Shown: piece by piece, positions 33,083-41,903 of the stretch
Layout: each line of letters opens with the position of its first letter
Numbering within the stretch: position 1 is the stretch's first letter
Assembly: GCF_002929355.1 (NCBI RefSeq)
Contig: NZ_PJIR01000005.1
Location: 62,001 to 126,000 of the forward strand
Reading direction: 5' to 3'
From: Arthrobacter sp. B0490
GTDB lineage: Bacteria > Actinomycetota > Actinomycetes > Actinomycetales > Micrococcaceae
Length of the DNA stretch: 64,000 bases
The notes under the pieces: model-generated
Told to the model about the DNA's origin: nothing
Databases searched by the model: none
What the model saw: only the letters and a program-made list of their open reading frames with translations
Translations under genes and position numbers: made by a program

Positions 33083-35217
33083 TCCCAGGCGACGTCGCGC
33101 CAGCGGGAGTAGCGTCCGCTCGCACCACCGTGGCCGCCGTCCATCTCGGTCTTGAGGATGATGGGCTCGGTCCCCGTGGCCGTCTCGCGCAACCGGGCGA
33201 CCCACTTCGCGGGTTCCACGTACAGCACACGCGTGTCGTTGTAGCTCGTGACGGCGGCGATCCTCGGGTAGGCGACGGGCCGGACGTTCTCGTAGGGGGT
33301 GTACTCCTTCATGTAGCGGTACACCGCGGGATCGGTGATCGGGTTGCCCCACTCCTCCCACTCGAGCGCCGAGAGCGGCAGGTCCGGGTCGAGGATCGTG
33401 GTCAGGGCGTCCACGAAGGGCACCTGTGCCACGATCGCCCGGTACTTCTCCGGTGCCAGGTTCGCGACGGCGCCCATGAGCAGGCCGCCGGCGGAGCCGC
33501 CCATCGCGGCGATCCGCGCCGGGTCCACCCAGCCCGAATCGCCGAGGTACGTCGTGGCGTCGACGAAGTCCGTGAAGGTGTTCTTCTTCGCGAGCTTCTT
33601 GCCCTGCTCGTACCAGCTGCGGCCCATCTCGCCGCCGCCGCGAATGTGCGCGGTGACGAAGACGATGCCGCGGTCCAGGAGGGAGAGCCGCGCGATCGAG
33701 AACCCCGGGTCCATGCTGACCTCGTAGCTGCCGTAGGCGTAGATGACGGCAGGGTTGGTGCCGTCCTGCGCGAGATCCGCCCTGCGGACCACGGACAGCG
33801 GTATCAGCGTCCCGTCGGCGGCCGGAGCCCACTGGCGCTCGGCGACGTACGCGGAAGGGTCGTACCCGCCACGCACCTCGGTCTCCTTGCGCAGCTCGAG
33901 CGTTCCGTCCTCGAGCACGTAGTCGTAGACCCGCGGCGGCGTGAGGTACGAGGCGTAGGACAGTCGGATGATGGGGGAGTCGAACTCGGCGTTGGCGAGA
34001 TTGCTCGTGAAGAGCTCCTCGTCGAAGTCGGGTTCGGCGGGCAGCCCCTGATCGGGCGTGCCCAGGCCGGCCAGGGGGAGGACCTGGACGCGTTCGATCG
34101 TGTCCTTGCGGACGGAGAGCACCAGGTGCGAGTGCGTCACGGAGAGGCCGTTGATGCGGACGGCGTCGTCGTGCGGGACGACCGTCGTCCATTCCTGCTC
34201 CGCGAGGGGCCGGGAGAACTGGTCCGCCGCCACGAGGCTCACCATGGAGTTCTTCGCGTCGCGGTCGTGGGTCAGGAGGTAGTGCGGTGCACCGTCGACG
34301 GGAACGGGCTCGGCGTCGTACAGGATGCGTTCGTCCCGGGAGATCAGCAGGGTCAGCCCGGCCTCGGGGTGCCCGAGGTCGAGGACGCGGTACTCGCTGT
34401 ACTCGGAGCAGCCGATGCTGATGAGGAGCTGCGTGCGGTCGGCCGAGACCTCGAAGCCCGTCCACATGGCGACGTCGTCCTCCTGGTAGACCAGGACGTC
34501 GTCGGCCACCGGCGTGCCGAGGGTGTGCGACCGCACCTGGTAGGGGCGCCACGAGTCGTCGACGACGGTGTAGTAGACGCGGCTCCCGTTCGGGGAGAAG
34601 GACAGCCCGTAGAAGACGTCGGGGATCTCGTCGGGGAGGAGCTCGCCCGTCGCGAGGTCCTTGATACGCAGCGTGAAGCGCTCGTCGCCGGCGTTGTCCT
34701 CGCAGTACGCCAGCAGCGTCCCGTCCTCCGTGACGGACAGGCCGCCGAGGGAGAAGAACGGCTTCCCCTCGGCGAGTTCGTTGCCGTCGAGCATGACCTG
34801 CTCGCCCGGCACGGGCTGCCCGGGGACCACTTCGGGCGGCGTCCAGTCACGCCCGAGATCGCCCGTGTCCTCCGCGGCCACGCGGCACTGGATGCCGTAC
34901 TGCTTGCCCTCCTCGGTCCGCGAGTAGTACCACCAGCCCTTCTTGCGGGCGGGAACCGAGAGGTCGGTCTCCTGGGTGCGGTCCTTGATCTCGGTGAAGA
35001 TCGCCTCGCGCAGCGGTTCCTGGTGCCGGGTCACGGCCTCCGTGTACTCGTTCTCGCGTTCGAGGTACCCGATCAGCTCGGGGTCCTCCTTCTCGCGCAT
35101 CCACTCGTAGGAATCGACGAAGGTGTCGCCGTGGTGGGTGCGCTCGGAGGGCACCTTCTTGGCCGGGGGCGGGACAGGGACTTGGAGCGCGGTGGCGTCG
35201 ACGGTCATGGCTCCCAT
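33013..35217 (-). CDS. S9 family oligopeptidase (oligopeptidase B/prolyl oligopeptidase-like)
   Basis: 734-residue cytoplasmic serine peptidase. The N-terminal half is a seven-bladed propeller that limits access to peptides (DSYEWMREKEDPELIGYLE is the usual opening). The alpha/beta-hydrolase domain has AHIRGGGEMGRSWYEQGK, the nucleophile Ser in AAMGGSAGGLLMGAVAN, the Asp region SYNDTRV and the His in MDGGHGGASGRYSR. The HIRGGGE segment and the acidic S1 region indicate oligopeptidase B (cleavage after Lys/Arg) rather than prolyl oligopeptidase. The start may be ATG 35217 or 35208. Its 3' end overlaps cebR by 70 bases on the opposite strand. Confidence 0.93.
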   Translation of the reverse strand: MGAMTVDATALQVPVPPPAKKVPSERTHHGDTFVDSYEWMREKEDPELIGYLERENEYTEAVTRHQEPLREAIFTEIKDRTQETDLSVPARKKGWWYYSRTEEGKQYGIQCRVAAEDTGDLGRDWTPPEVVPGQPVPGEQVMLDGNELAEGKPFFSLGGLSVTEDGTLLAYCEDNAGDERFTLRIKDLATGELLPDEIPDVFYGLSFSPNGSRVYYTVVDDSWRPYQVRSHTLGTPVADDVLVYQEDDVAMWTGFEVSADRTQLLISIGCSEYSEYRVLDLGHPEAGLTLLISRDERILYDAEPVPVDGAPHYLLTHDRDAKNSMVSLVAADQFSRPLAEQEWTTVVPHDDAVRINGLSVTHSHLVLSVRKDTIERVQVLPLAGLGTPDQGLPAEPDFDEELFTSNLANAEFDSPIIRLSYASYLTPPRVYDYVLEDGTLELRKETEVRGGYDPSAYVAERQWAPAADGTLIPLSVVRRADLAQDGTNPAVIYAYGSYEVSMDPGFSIARLSLLDRGIVFVTAHIRGGGEMGRSWYEQGKKLAKKNTFTDFVDATTYLGDSGWVDPARIAAMGGSAGGLLMGAVANLAPEKYRAIVAQVPFVDALTTILDPDLPLSALEWEEWGNPITDPAVYRYMKEYTPYENVRPVAYPRIAAVTSYNDTRVLYVEPAKWVARLRETATGTEPIILKTEMDGGHGGASGRYSRWRDVAWDYAFAADAVGATEVLARSTSSVE

Positions 35218-35330
35218 CTTGCCACTGCCGCTCCCGGCGCCTGCGGCGGTCGCGTGAGGGCGATCGTGCAACCGCGTCCCGGTTGACCGTGCCGGATGGG
35301 CATGCAATTCTGGAGCGGGCCTTTACAGAA

Positions 35331-35340
35331 CGAACGTTCG
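35331..35340. promoter_or_regulatory. Orphan palindrome upstream of the thiolase relic
   Basis: CGAACGTTCG is a perfect 10-base palindrome within AGAACGAACGTTCGGTAA, 54 bases before the relic ATG. It looks like a TetR-type operator such as those before phenylacetate-pathway genes in Arthrobacter relatives. The gene it would have controlled is truncated. Confidence 0.45.
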
Positions 35341-35393
35341 GTAATTCGCCTGACGAGCAATGCGCGGGACCTGAGACGACGAGGGAGACGATC

Positions 35394-35447
35394 ATGGCCG
35401 AGGCTTTCCTGGTGGGCGGTGTCCGCACACCGGTGGGCCGGTACGGG
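35394..35447 (+). pseudogene. 5' remnant of an acetyl-CoA acetyltransferase (thiolase) gene
   Basis: ATG 35394, with GAGGGAG six bases upstream, opens MAEAFLVGGVRTPVGRYG, the standard N-terminus of beta-ketoadipyl-CoA/acetyl-CoA thiolases. After these 18 codons similarity stops abruptly; the frame then runs antisense through the lrp gene and encodes nothing like a thiolase (no CGSG or C-GGG catalytic region). The 5' control region and first codons therefore survived a deletion that fused them to the 3' end of the regulator gene. In relatives this thiolase belongs to aromatic-acid (phenylacetate or ketoadipate) clusters, which fits the TetR-like palindrome upstream. Confidence 0.75.
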
Positions 35448-35480
35448 CTGCGGTCGTGTCCCGGCGGGCACCGTCCGTCC

Positions 35481-35924
35481 TCAGCGTGTGTCGAGGTCCT
35501 CGAAGACGAGGAAGGTCTGGGTGTCCAGCACCCCGGGCATCGATTGCAGCTGGTCGAAGATCACGCGTCGCAGCCCGACGTTGTCCTCCGCCCGTACCAG
35601 GAGGATCACGTCGAAGTCGCCGCCGACGAGCGCGATGTGGTGTACCTCCGGGACGTTCCGGAGCTTCTCGCGGAGCTCCCGCCAGGAGTGCTGCCGCACC
35701 TTCAGGGTCACGTAGGCGGACGATCGGAGGCCGGCCTTCGCCGGGTCGATGATCGCCGTGAACCGCGTCAGGACACCGTCCTCGGTGAGCCGCGCGATGC
35801 GCGAGTACGCATGGGCGCGGGAGATGTGCACCCGCTCGGCCACGGAGGTGACCGACTGCCGGCCGTCCCTCGTCAGCTCCGCGAGGATCTTCCGGTCGAC
35901 GTCGTCGAGGGTTCCGTCCGCCAC
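35481..35924 (-). CDS. Lrp/AsnC-family transcriptional regulator (BkdR-like)
   Basis: 147-residue feast/famine regulator. The HTH is DDVDRKILAELTRDGRQSV to RVHISRAHAYSRIARLTEDGVL (residues ~6-50); the C-terminal RAM/AsnC ligand domain follows with SAYVTLKVRQHSWREL and HIALVGGDFDVILLV. GTG 35924 is chosen because AAGGAG lies about nine bases upstream and the HTH begins right after. It is divergent from the branched-chain dehydrogenase operon 206 bases away, the classical arrangement of BkdR with bkd genes, so it probably activates that operon in response to branched-chain amino acids. Its 3' end borders the thiolase relic. Confidence 0.88.
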   Translation of the reverse strand: MADGTLDDVDRKILAELTRDGRQSVTSVAERVHISRAHAYSRIARLTEDGVLTRFTAIIDPAKAGLRSSAYVTLKVRQHSWRELREKLRNVPEVHHIALVGGDFDVILLVRAEDNVGLRRVIFDQLQSMPGVLDTQTFLVFEDLDTR

Positions 35925-36007
35925 GTGTCCACGCTCCTTCGCGTAATCCAGCTCACACTGTCGATTCGTCCAAAGAATACCGTTGATCGATCGACATGAT
36001 CCAGAAT

Positions 36008-36023
36008 TCCACAAGTTCGTGGA
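36008..36023. promoter_or_regulatory. Inverted repeat in the lrp-bkd intergenic region
   Basis: TCCAC-AAGTTC-GTGGA (36008-36023) lies in a relatively AT-rich stretch, followed by TTGACC at 36039-36044 as a possible -35 element. It is a candidate binding site for the divergent Lrp regulator. No convincing -10 element was found at 16-18 bases, so the promoter itself is uncertain. Confidence 0.35.
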
Positions 36024-36130
36024 TACAAAAGAAGCCTGTTGACCATACTGGACCTACACAGCATCCAGCGTTGGAGCTACCGCTCCCGGTTGGAAGAGGC
36101 GCCGCTCCCGCGGCCCGTGATGGAGGCGGA

Positions 36131-37333
36131 ATGAGTACGGCAACGAATGAGGGTCGCGGAAGCCTGATCGGTGGAGTGCCGGGTGGAACGCCGTCGGCGG
36201 CGCATGCCCTGCTCCCTTCGGCGGAGCCCGTGCAACTGGTGGACCCGGACGGGCGTTCCCACTCCGATCAGCGCTACCCCCTCCCGGACGGCGGGCGGCT
36301 GCTCGGCGCCTACGGCCGCCTCATCACGGGACGTCGTATCAACGACCAGGCCAACGCGCTCGTCCGGCAGGGCCGCCTGGCGGTCTACCCGTCCTCGCAC
36401 GGGCAGGAGGCATGCCAGGTCGCCGCCGCCGTGGTCCTCGGTGAGGAGGACTGGCTGTTCCCCACCTACCGCGACACCGTCGCCGTCATCACGCGCGGTG
36501 TCGACCCCCTCGAGGTGCTGACCCTGCTGCGGGGCGACTGGCACGCAGGCTACGACCCGTACGAGCACCGCGTCGCGACGCAGGCCACGCCGCTCGCCAC
36601 GCAACTGCTGCACGCCGTGGGCGTCGCCCACGCGGCGAAGCTGCGCGGCGAGTCCACGGTGGTCCTGGCGATGTGCGGTGACGGTGCGACGAGCGAGGGC
36701 GACTTCCACGAGGCCCTGAACTTCGCCGCCGTGTTCCACGTCCCCGTGGTCTTCTTCATCCAGAACAACGAGTTCGCGATCTCCGTGCCCCTGAAGAACC
36801 AGACCGTGGCTCCCTCGCTCGCACACAAGGCCATCGGATACGGCATGCCGGGCGAGCGCGTGGACGGCAACGACCTCGCTGCCCTCCTCGCCGTGCTCGG
36901 CGCGGCCGTGGACAGGGCGCGCGACGGCGGCGGGCCCTCGCTCGTCGAGGCACACACCTACCGCATGCAGGCGCACACCAACGCCGACGACGCCACCCGC
37001 TACCGCTCCACCGACGACGTCGAGCGCTGGGTGCCCAAGGATCCGATCGTACGGATGCGTGCCTACCTGCGCACGCTGGATCTCCTGACGGAGGAGGGCG
37101 AGCAGTCGCTCGCCGACGAAGCGGACGCGGTCGCCGCGACGATCCGCAAGGGACTCAACACGGAGGTCCAGGTGAACCCGGCAGAGCTCTTCGAGTACGT
37201 GTACACGGAAAAGACGTCGCAGCTGCGCGAGCAGGCGGCGCTGCTGCGCGAGGAACTGGCGCGGGACGCGGACGCGGACGCCGCGGCCGCGTCCGGGGCC
37301 GCGGGCGATTCGACGGAGGGGGATCAGCGATGA
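36131..37333 (+). CDS. bkdA: Branched-chain 2-oxoacid (PdhA-type) dehydrogenase E1 alpha subunit
   Basis: 400-residue thiamine-diphosphate-dependent E1 alpha. The ThDP/Mg motif runs from CGDGATSEGDFHEALNFA to IQNNEFAISVP, and the phosphorylation-loop-like segment is AHTYRMQAHTNADDATRYRS. It decarboxylates a 2-oxoacid and hands the acyl group to the E2 lipoyl arm. Members are often annotated as pyruvate dehydrogenase PdhA, but a heterotetrameric E1 next to an Lrp regulator in an actinobacterium (whose PDH uses AceE) favours branched-chain 2-oxoacids. GGAGG lies four bases before ATG 36131. The stop overlaps the E1 beta ATG (ATGA). Confidence 0.93.
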   Translation: MSTATNEGRGSLIGGVPGGTPSAAHALLPSAEPVQLVDPDGRSHSDQRYPLPDGGRLLGAYGRLITGRRINDQANALVRQGRLAVYPSSHGQEACQVAAAVVLGEEDWLFPTYRDTVAVITRGVDPLEVLTLLRGDWHAGYDPYEHRVATQATPLATQLLHAVGVAHAAKLRGESTVVLAMCGDGATSEGDFHEALNFAAVFHVPVVFFIQNNEFAISVPLKNQTVAPSLAHKAIGYGMPGERVDGNDLAALLAVLGAAVDRARDGGGPSLVEAHTYRMQAHTNADDATRYRSTDDVERWVPKDPIVRMRAYLRTLDLLTEEGEQSLADEADAVAATIRKGLNTEVQVNPAELFEYVYTEKTSQLREQAALLREELARDADADAAAASGAAGDSTEGDQR

Positions 37334-38406
37334 CGCAGACCACGGAAGCACCGGCGCCGGGCATCACCGGACGGCCGGACGCCGGCGCCCTCGCGCCCCG
37401 GGCGACGACGTTCGCGAAGGCGCTCAACGCAGCCCTCGCCGACGCGATGGAGGTCGACGCCTCCGTCCTGATGTTCGGCGAGGACGTCGGACCCCTGGGC
37501 GGGGTCTTCCGCATCACCGACGGCCTGACCGCCCGCTTCGGCGAGGAGCGCTGCTTCGACACGCCGCTCGCCGAGGCCGGCATCATGGGCATGGCCGTGG
37601 GCATGGCGATGAACGGCATGAAGCCCGTCGTCGAGATGCAGTTCGACGCGTTCGCGTACCCGGCCTTCGAGCAGGTGGTCAGTCACGTCGCGAAGATGCC
37701 GAACCGCACGAAGGGCAAGGTGCGCCTGCCGATCGTCATCCGCATCCCCTATGCGGGCGGGATCGGCGGCGTCGAGCACCACTGCGACTCGTCCGAGGCC
37801 TACTACGCCCATACGCCGGGCCTCACGGTGCTAGCACCTGCCACCGTCCGCGACGCCTACTTCATGCTGCGGGAGGCCATCGCGTCCCCCGACCCGGTGG
37901 TGTTCCTCGAGCCGAAGAAGCTGTACTGGTCCAAGGAGGAGGTGGACCTCGCCGAGCTCCGCCGGACGTTCGACGACGGCCAGGCGCCGCGCCGGATCGG
38001 GCGCGCCGTCGTTGCACGCCCGGGCACCGACGCGACCCTCATCAGCTACGGGCCGTCCGTCCCGACAGCGCTCGCCGCAGCCGCAGCGGCGGCGGAGGAA
38101 GGACGTTCGATCGAGGTCATCGACCTCCGCTCCATCGTCCCGTTCGACGACGAGACCGTCTGCGCGAGCGTCCGCCGGACGGGTCGTGCCGTCGTCGTCG
38201 CGGAAGCGCCCGGCTTCGCGTCCGTGGCGTCCGAGATCGTCGCCCGCGTGCAGGAACGCTGCTTCCACTCGCTCGCCGCGCCCGTGCTCCGCGTGACCGG
38301 GTTCGACATCCCGTACCCGTCACCCAAGCTCGAGCACTTCTACCTGCCGAGCGTCGATCGCATCCTCGACGCCGTCGACAGCCTCCAGTGGGAGGACGGA
38401 GCGTGA
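37330..38406 (+). CDS. bkdB: Branched-chain 2-oxoacid (PdhB-type) dehydrogenase E1 beta subunit
   Basis: 358-residue E1 beta. Family elements: LMFGEDVGPLGGVFRIT (Glu for ThDP activation), RCFDTPLAEAGIMGMAVGMA, QFDAFAYPAFEQ, RIPYAGGIGGVEHHCDSSEAYYAHTPG (cited by its core), LEPKKLYW and the C-terminal transketolase domain DLRSIVPFDDET. With E1 alpha it forms an alpha2beta2 tetramer. ATG 37330 overlaps the upstream stop (ATGA), and its TGA overlaps the E2 GTG (GTGA), so the three subunits are made in series from one mRNA. Confidence 0.95.
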   Translation: MTQTTEAPAPGITGRPDAGALAPRATTFAKALNAALADAMEVDASVLMFGEDVGPLGGVFRITDGLTARFGEERCFDTPLAEAGIMGMAVGMAMNGMKPVVEMQFDAFAYPAFEQVVSHVAKMPNRTKGKVRLPIVIRIPYAGGIGGVEHHCDSSEAYYAHTPGLTVLAPATVRDAYFMLREAIASPDPVVFLEPKKLYWSKEEVDLAELRRTFDDGQAPRRIGRAVVARPGTDATLISYGPSVPTALAAAAAAAEEGRSIEVIDLRSIVPFDDETVCASVRRTGRAVVVAEAPGFASVASEIVARVQERCFHSLAAPVLRVTGFDIPYPSPKLEHFYLPSVDRILDAVDSLQWEDGA

Positions 38407-40040
38407 GCGCGCCGACCCTCGGCTCGGGCCTCCTCGTCTTCGCCCTGCCCGATCTCGGCGAGGGCCTGACCGAGGCGGAGCTCGTCTCCTGGCTCGTCGC
38501 CGAGGGCGATTCCGTCGCCGTCGACCAGCCCGTCGCCGAGGTGGAGACCGCCAAGTCCGTCGTCGAGGTTCCATCGCCCTTCGCCGGCACCGTCGCCGTG
38601 CTGCACGGCCGTCCCGGCGACGTGCTCGACGTCGGGGCGCCGTTCCTGTCCGTCCGGCCGGACGGGGAAGCCGCACCGGCAGCAGCTGCGGGCGGCGCGT
38701 CGATCCCCGATACCCCGGTTGCGCCGCACGGGGATCCGGTCCCCGCGGTCGCTGCTGCGGCATCGGCGCTGCGCGAGGATGCCGGAGTGCCGACCGCGGC
38801 GACGCAGGGGGAGGGCTCGCCTGTCGCGAGCGAGGGCTCCGGCAACGTCCTGATCGGCTACGGCACGCCCGGCGGGCTCACGGGTGGACGACGGCGCCCG
38901 CGCCGGACAGCCGCGACACGCCTCGCGGAGACGGTGCCCGGCGGCGCGGTCGGAGCGCCCGTCGTTCCGGGTTCTACATTGGCATCCGCTCCGACGCCGA
39001 CCCCCACTGCGGCTCCCGCTCCTCCTTCCAGCGGTGCCGCGCCGGGTGCTGCGGCCACGGGCCCGACCGGTGCTGCCGCACCCCTGTGTGTCTCGCCGCT
39101 CGTGCGCAAACTGGCCCGTGATCACGGTCTGCGTCTCGGGGACCTCCGTGGATCCGGTGAGAAGGGGCTGATCCTCCGCCGTGACGTCGACGAGGCGATC
39201 GCCGCCCGGGCCACCGCAGATGGTGCCGACGCCGCTGCCGACACCGCCACGGCGGACAGTGCCGCCGCCCGGTCGGTCCTCCAGCCTGAGGGAACGCTCG
39301 GGGACGCTCCGGACCGGGATCCGCGCTCGGGACTCGCGGTCCTCGATCGCACGCCCCTGCGCGGCGTCCGTCGTACGATCGCCGAGGCCATGTCCCGCAG
39401 TCGGCGGGAGATCCCCGAGGCCACCGTCTGGGTGGACGTCGACGTGACGGCCCTCGTCGAACTGCGGGAGGGCATGAAGCGGAAGACGCCGGACGCCGTC
39501 CCGGGGATCCTGTCCTTCGTGGCCCGTTTCGTCGTCGCCGGCCTGGCTCGGTATCCCGAGCTCAACAGCAGGATCGCGACGCGCGAGGACGGCAGCCAGG
39601 AACTCGTGCGCGTCGAGGGCGTCAATCTCGGCATCGCCGCGCAGACGGAGCGCGGCCTCGTCGTGCCGAGTATCCGACGCGCGGACACGATGTCGGCACG
39701 TCGGCTCGACGCCGAGATCCGTCGGTTGGCGGCTCTTGCCCGCGAGGGCAAGGCGACGCCGTCCGACCTGTCCTCGGGCACGTTCACCCTGAACAACTAC
39801 GGGGTGTTCGGCGTGGACGGCAGCGCGGCGATCATCAACTACCCCGAGTCGGCGATCCTCGGCATGGGGCGGATCATCGACCGCCCCTGGGTGGTCGACG
39901 GACAGCTTGCGGTGCGTAAGGTCACCGAGCTGACGCTCGCGTTCGACCACCGCGTCTGCGACGGCGGTACCGCCGGTGGGTTCCTGCGGTTCGTCGCCGA
40001 CGCGATGGAGAACCCGGGGACCGTGCTCGCCGACCTCTAG
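38403..40040 (+). CDS. bkdC: Dihydrolipoamide acyltransferase E2 of the 2-oxoacid dehydrogenase complex
   Basis: 545 residues. One N-terminal lipoyl domain (residues ~10-85) with the lipoylated Lys51 in EVETAKSVVEV; a very long Ala/Pro/Gly linker (~90-220); a peripheral-subunit-binding domain (CVSPLVRKLARDHGLRLGDL, ~228-265) that binds E1/E3; a second Ala-rich linker; and the catalytic domain (~315-545) with the active-site His in FDHRVCDGGTAGGF. It transfers the branched acyl group to CoA. GTG 38403 overlaps the bkdB stop. No E3 (lipoamide dehydrogenase) gene is in the cluster, so a shared E3 must be used. Confidence 0.95.
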   Translation: MSAPTLGSGLLVFALPDLGEGLTEAELVSWLVAEGDSVAVDQPVAEVETAKSVVEVPSPFAGTVAVLHGRPGDVLDVGAPFLSVRPDGEAAPAAAAGGASIPDTPVAPHGDPVPAVAAAASALREDAGVPTAATQGEGSPVASEGSGNVLIGYGTPGGLTGGRRRPRRTAATRLAETVPGGAVGAPVVPGSTLASAPTPTPTAAPAPPSSGAAPGAAATGPTGAAAPLCVSPLVRKLARDHGLRLGDLRGSGEKGLILRRDVDEAIAARATADGADAAADTATADSAAARSVLQPEGTLGDAPDRDPRSGLAVLDRTPLRGVRRTIAEAMSRSRREIPEATVWVDVDVTALVELREGMKRKTPDAVPGILSFVARFVVAGLARYPELNSRIATREDGSQELVRVEGVNLGIAAQTERGLVVPSIRRADTMSARRLDAEIRRLAALAREGKATPSDLSSGTFTLNNYGVFGVDGSAAIINYPESAILGMGRIIDRPWVVDGQLAVRKVTELTLAFDHRVCDGGTAGGFLRFVADAMENPGTVLADL

Positions 40041-40045
40041 CCGAC

Positions 40046-40077
40046 CGGGGACTCCTCGGGCGGCCGGACGGTCCCCG
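40046..40077 (+). terminator. Hairpin after the dehydrogenase operon
   Basis: CGGGGAC (40046-40052) pairs with GTCCCCG (40071-40077) six bases after the E2 stop. There is no T-tract; termination is plausible but unproven. The remaining bases to 40266 hold nothing recognisable. Confidence 0.4.
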
Positions 40078-40266
40078 CCGGTGGCGAGACGCGTCGGGGC
40101 GTGGTGCCTCGGCGCGGTCTGCATCCAGGGGCTCCCGGGGAATGCGGGCGTGCCGTCGTCCGCGGGGCGCCGCCGGAGGAGAGTCGCTATCCACCGGCAG
40201 TCGCCCTCCGGCGGATGCGCCGCCGAGAGCCGGTGCGCAGCCTGGAGTCGGCAGTCCCGGCAGCGC

Positions 40267-41151
40267 CTATCCGGACTCGGAGGTGCCGGCGAGGGACTCT
40301 ACCCGCGACCGGCGGCCGCCCTGCCTCTGGGCTGCTGCGCCGGCGAGGACCACGAGGAGGATCCCGAGGATCTGGAGGGCGGACGGTTGCTGGTGGAGGA
40401 CGACCAGCCCGAGCAGGAGCCCCAGCGCGGGCTCCAGTGCCATGAGGGTCCCGAAGGCGGCAGCAGTCATCCGCCGAAGCGCCAGCATCTCGAGTGCGAA
40501 GGGCAGGACGGGCAACAGGAGGGCCAGGCCCGCGGCAGCGACGAGGACGGGGACGGTCACGTGACCGACCGCCTGCGGGATCCCGACGACGGCGGCGGTC
40601 AGGGCGGCGACGGGGATCGTCAGGGACAGCGCGGAGATCCCGGTGAACCGGTCGCCGATGCGCTGCGTGAGCAGGATGTAGACCGCCCATCCCACCGCGG
40701 CGAGGCCCGCGTACACGACGCCCGGCAGGTTCACCTCGCCGTGCCACGGTTCGGTGAGCAGGACGACGCCGCACAGCGCGAGGCCCGGCCAGACGAGAGC
40801 TCGCGGGGAATGGCTGCGGAGTGCGGCGACGGTGAGCGGACCGAGGAATTCGATGGCGACGGCCGTGCCGAGCGGGATGTACTGGAGCGCCGAGAGGAAG
40901 CCGATCGTCACGAGCCCCGTGGTGACGCCGAGCCCCAGCAGCACCGGCACATCGGTCCTCCGCACCCGCGAGAGCGGCGGTCGGGCGATGATCAGGAAGA
41001 TGACCGCGCCCATCGTCAGTCTCAGCCAGGCGGTACCGGCAGCACCGACCTCCCCGATGAGGTCCACCGAGAGCGCCGAGCCCAGTTGCACGGAGAACAT
41101 CGCCGTCACGGCGAGCGCCCATGGCGGCACGGCACGCCCTGCCGACGACAT
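40267..41151 (-). CDS. EamA/RhtA-like DMT superfamily exporter
   Basis: 294-residue protein with ten predicted spans in two EamA repeats. The first repeat has VGAAGTAWLRLTMGAVIFLIIARP and the second GAAGLALLLPVLPFALEMLALRRMTAAAFGTLMALEPALGLLLG (only cited by ends); these match the RhtA-type threonine/homoserine exporters. It probably exports amino acids or related metabolites. ATG 41151 overlaps by one base the stop of the B3/B4-domain gene, and the set is controlled by the XRE-cupin gene upstream. The association with a tRNA-editing-like protein suggests a shared amino-acid substrate. Confidence 0.88.
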   Translation of the reverse strand: MSSAGRAVPPWALAVTAMFSVQLGSALSVDLIGEVGAAGTAWLRLTMGAVIFLIIARPPLSRVRRTDVPVLLGLGVTTGLVTIGFLSALQYIPLGTAVAIEFLGPLTVAALRSHSPRALVWPGLALCGVVLLTEPWHGEVNLPGVVYAGLAAVGWAVYILLTQRIGDRFTGISALSLTIPVAALTAAVVGIPQAVGHVTVPVLVAAAGLALLLPVLPFALEMLALRRMTAAAFGTLMALEPALGLLLGLVVLHQQPSALQILGILLVVLAGAAAQRQGGRRSRVESLAGTSESG

Positions 41152-41903
41152 CACGCCATGCCTCCGCTGCGTGGCGACGGATCGCGGTCGCTCCCGAGGA
41201 GGCGGCGGGCGACGGCGACGTCGGGTCCCAGGCGCAGCAGGTGACGTGTGAGGTCGTCGGCAGCTGCCGAGAGGCCGTCGTCGGACAGGGGCGCGAGGGC
41301 GTCGAGGATGAAGAGTGCGGTCGTCGTGGCATCGGTCAGCTGGGTACGGCGGCCCTGCCGCCAGTTCCAGCGCCGGCATGTCACCCCCGCGTCGTCGGAC
41401 CAGACGACCTCCCCTGGCTCGGGGTGTTCGAGGACGGCCTCCCCGTTGCTCGAGGTATCGAACGGTTCCCGCCCTGTGGCGCGGACGAGGGCGGGGGCCC
41501 CGCGGTACTGCGTGAGGTCCTCGCCGCCGAGCGGTACCTGATGCAGCACCGACACGGCGTTGTAGATGTCGGTCAGGCGGTTCACGCGGGGCAGCCCGGT
41601 GGGCGCGCGTCGCAGGAGCGCCTCCAGGCTGTTGCGTGTGCGGTTCGGCTTGGCGCCGAAGGCCTGATAGGCGTCGCGCCATGCCGCGACGGACGGGACG
41701 TCGGTCACCGGTCGGTCCGCGAGCAGCGCCCCGGCCGAGGCTTCGGCCGCCAGTAGCAGCGCCTCACTCCCCGGATCGCTCGGGCCGGGTACGAGCCCGT
41801 CGACGGCGATCAGCAGCGCACGGTAGTCGGGGCGCAGGGCGAAGACGCCCTCGTCCACCCGGGCCGTGGCGAGGACGGCAGCCAAGCGAGCTGTGTCACG
41901 CAT
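41151..41903 (-). CDS. B3/B4 domain protein (phenylalanyl-tRNA synthetase beta-like editing domain)
   Basis: 250 residues. The core AYQAFGAKPNRTRNSLEALLRR, LPRVNRLTDIYNAVSVLHQVPLGGEDL (cited by ends) and the closing WNWRQGRRTQLTDATTTALFILDAL match free-standing B3/B4 proteins, which resemble the editing module of PheRS beta. Their substrate is not established; deacylation of mischarged tRNA or handling of odd amino acids are the common proposals. ATG 41903 has AAGGAGG with good spacing. The start overlaps the 3' end of the XRE-cupin gene by eight bases, so translation is coupled on both sides. Confidence 0.88.
   Translation of the reverse strand: MRDTARLAAVLATARVDEGVFALRPDYRALLIAVDGLVPGPSDPGSEALLLAAEASAGALLADRPVTDVPSVAAWRDAYQAFGAKPNRTRNSLEALLRRAPTGLPRVNRLTDIYNAVSVLHQVPLGGEDLTQYRGAPALVRATGREPFDTSSNGEAVLEHPEPGEVVWSDDAGVTCRRWNWRQGRRTQLTDATTTALFILDALAPLSDDGLSAAADDLTRHLLRLGPDVAVARRLLGSDRDPSPRSGGMA

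Noticed and set aside
35331..35340. LexA box at the palindrome CGAACGTTCG
   Set aside because: The half-sites are adjacent without the four-base spacer needed by the SOS box.
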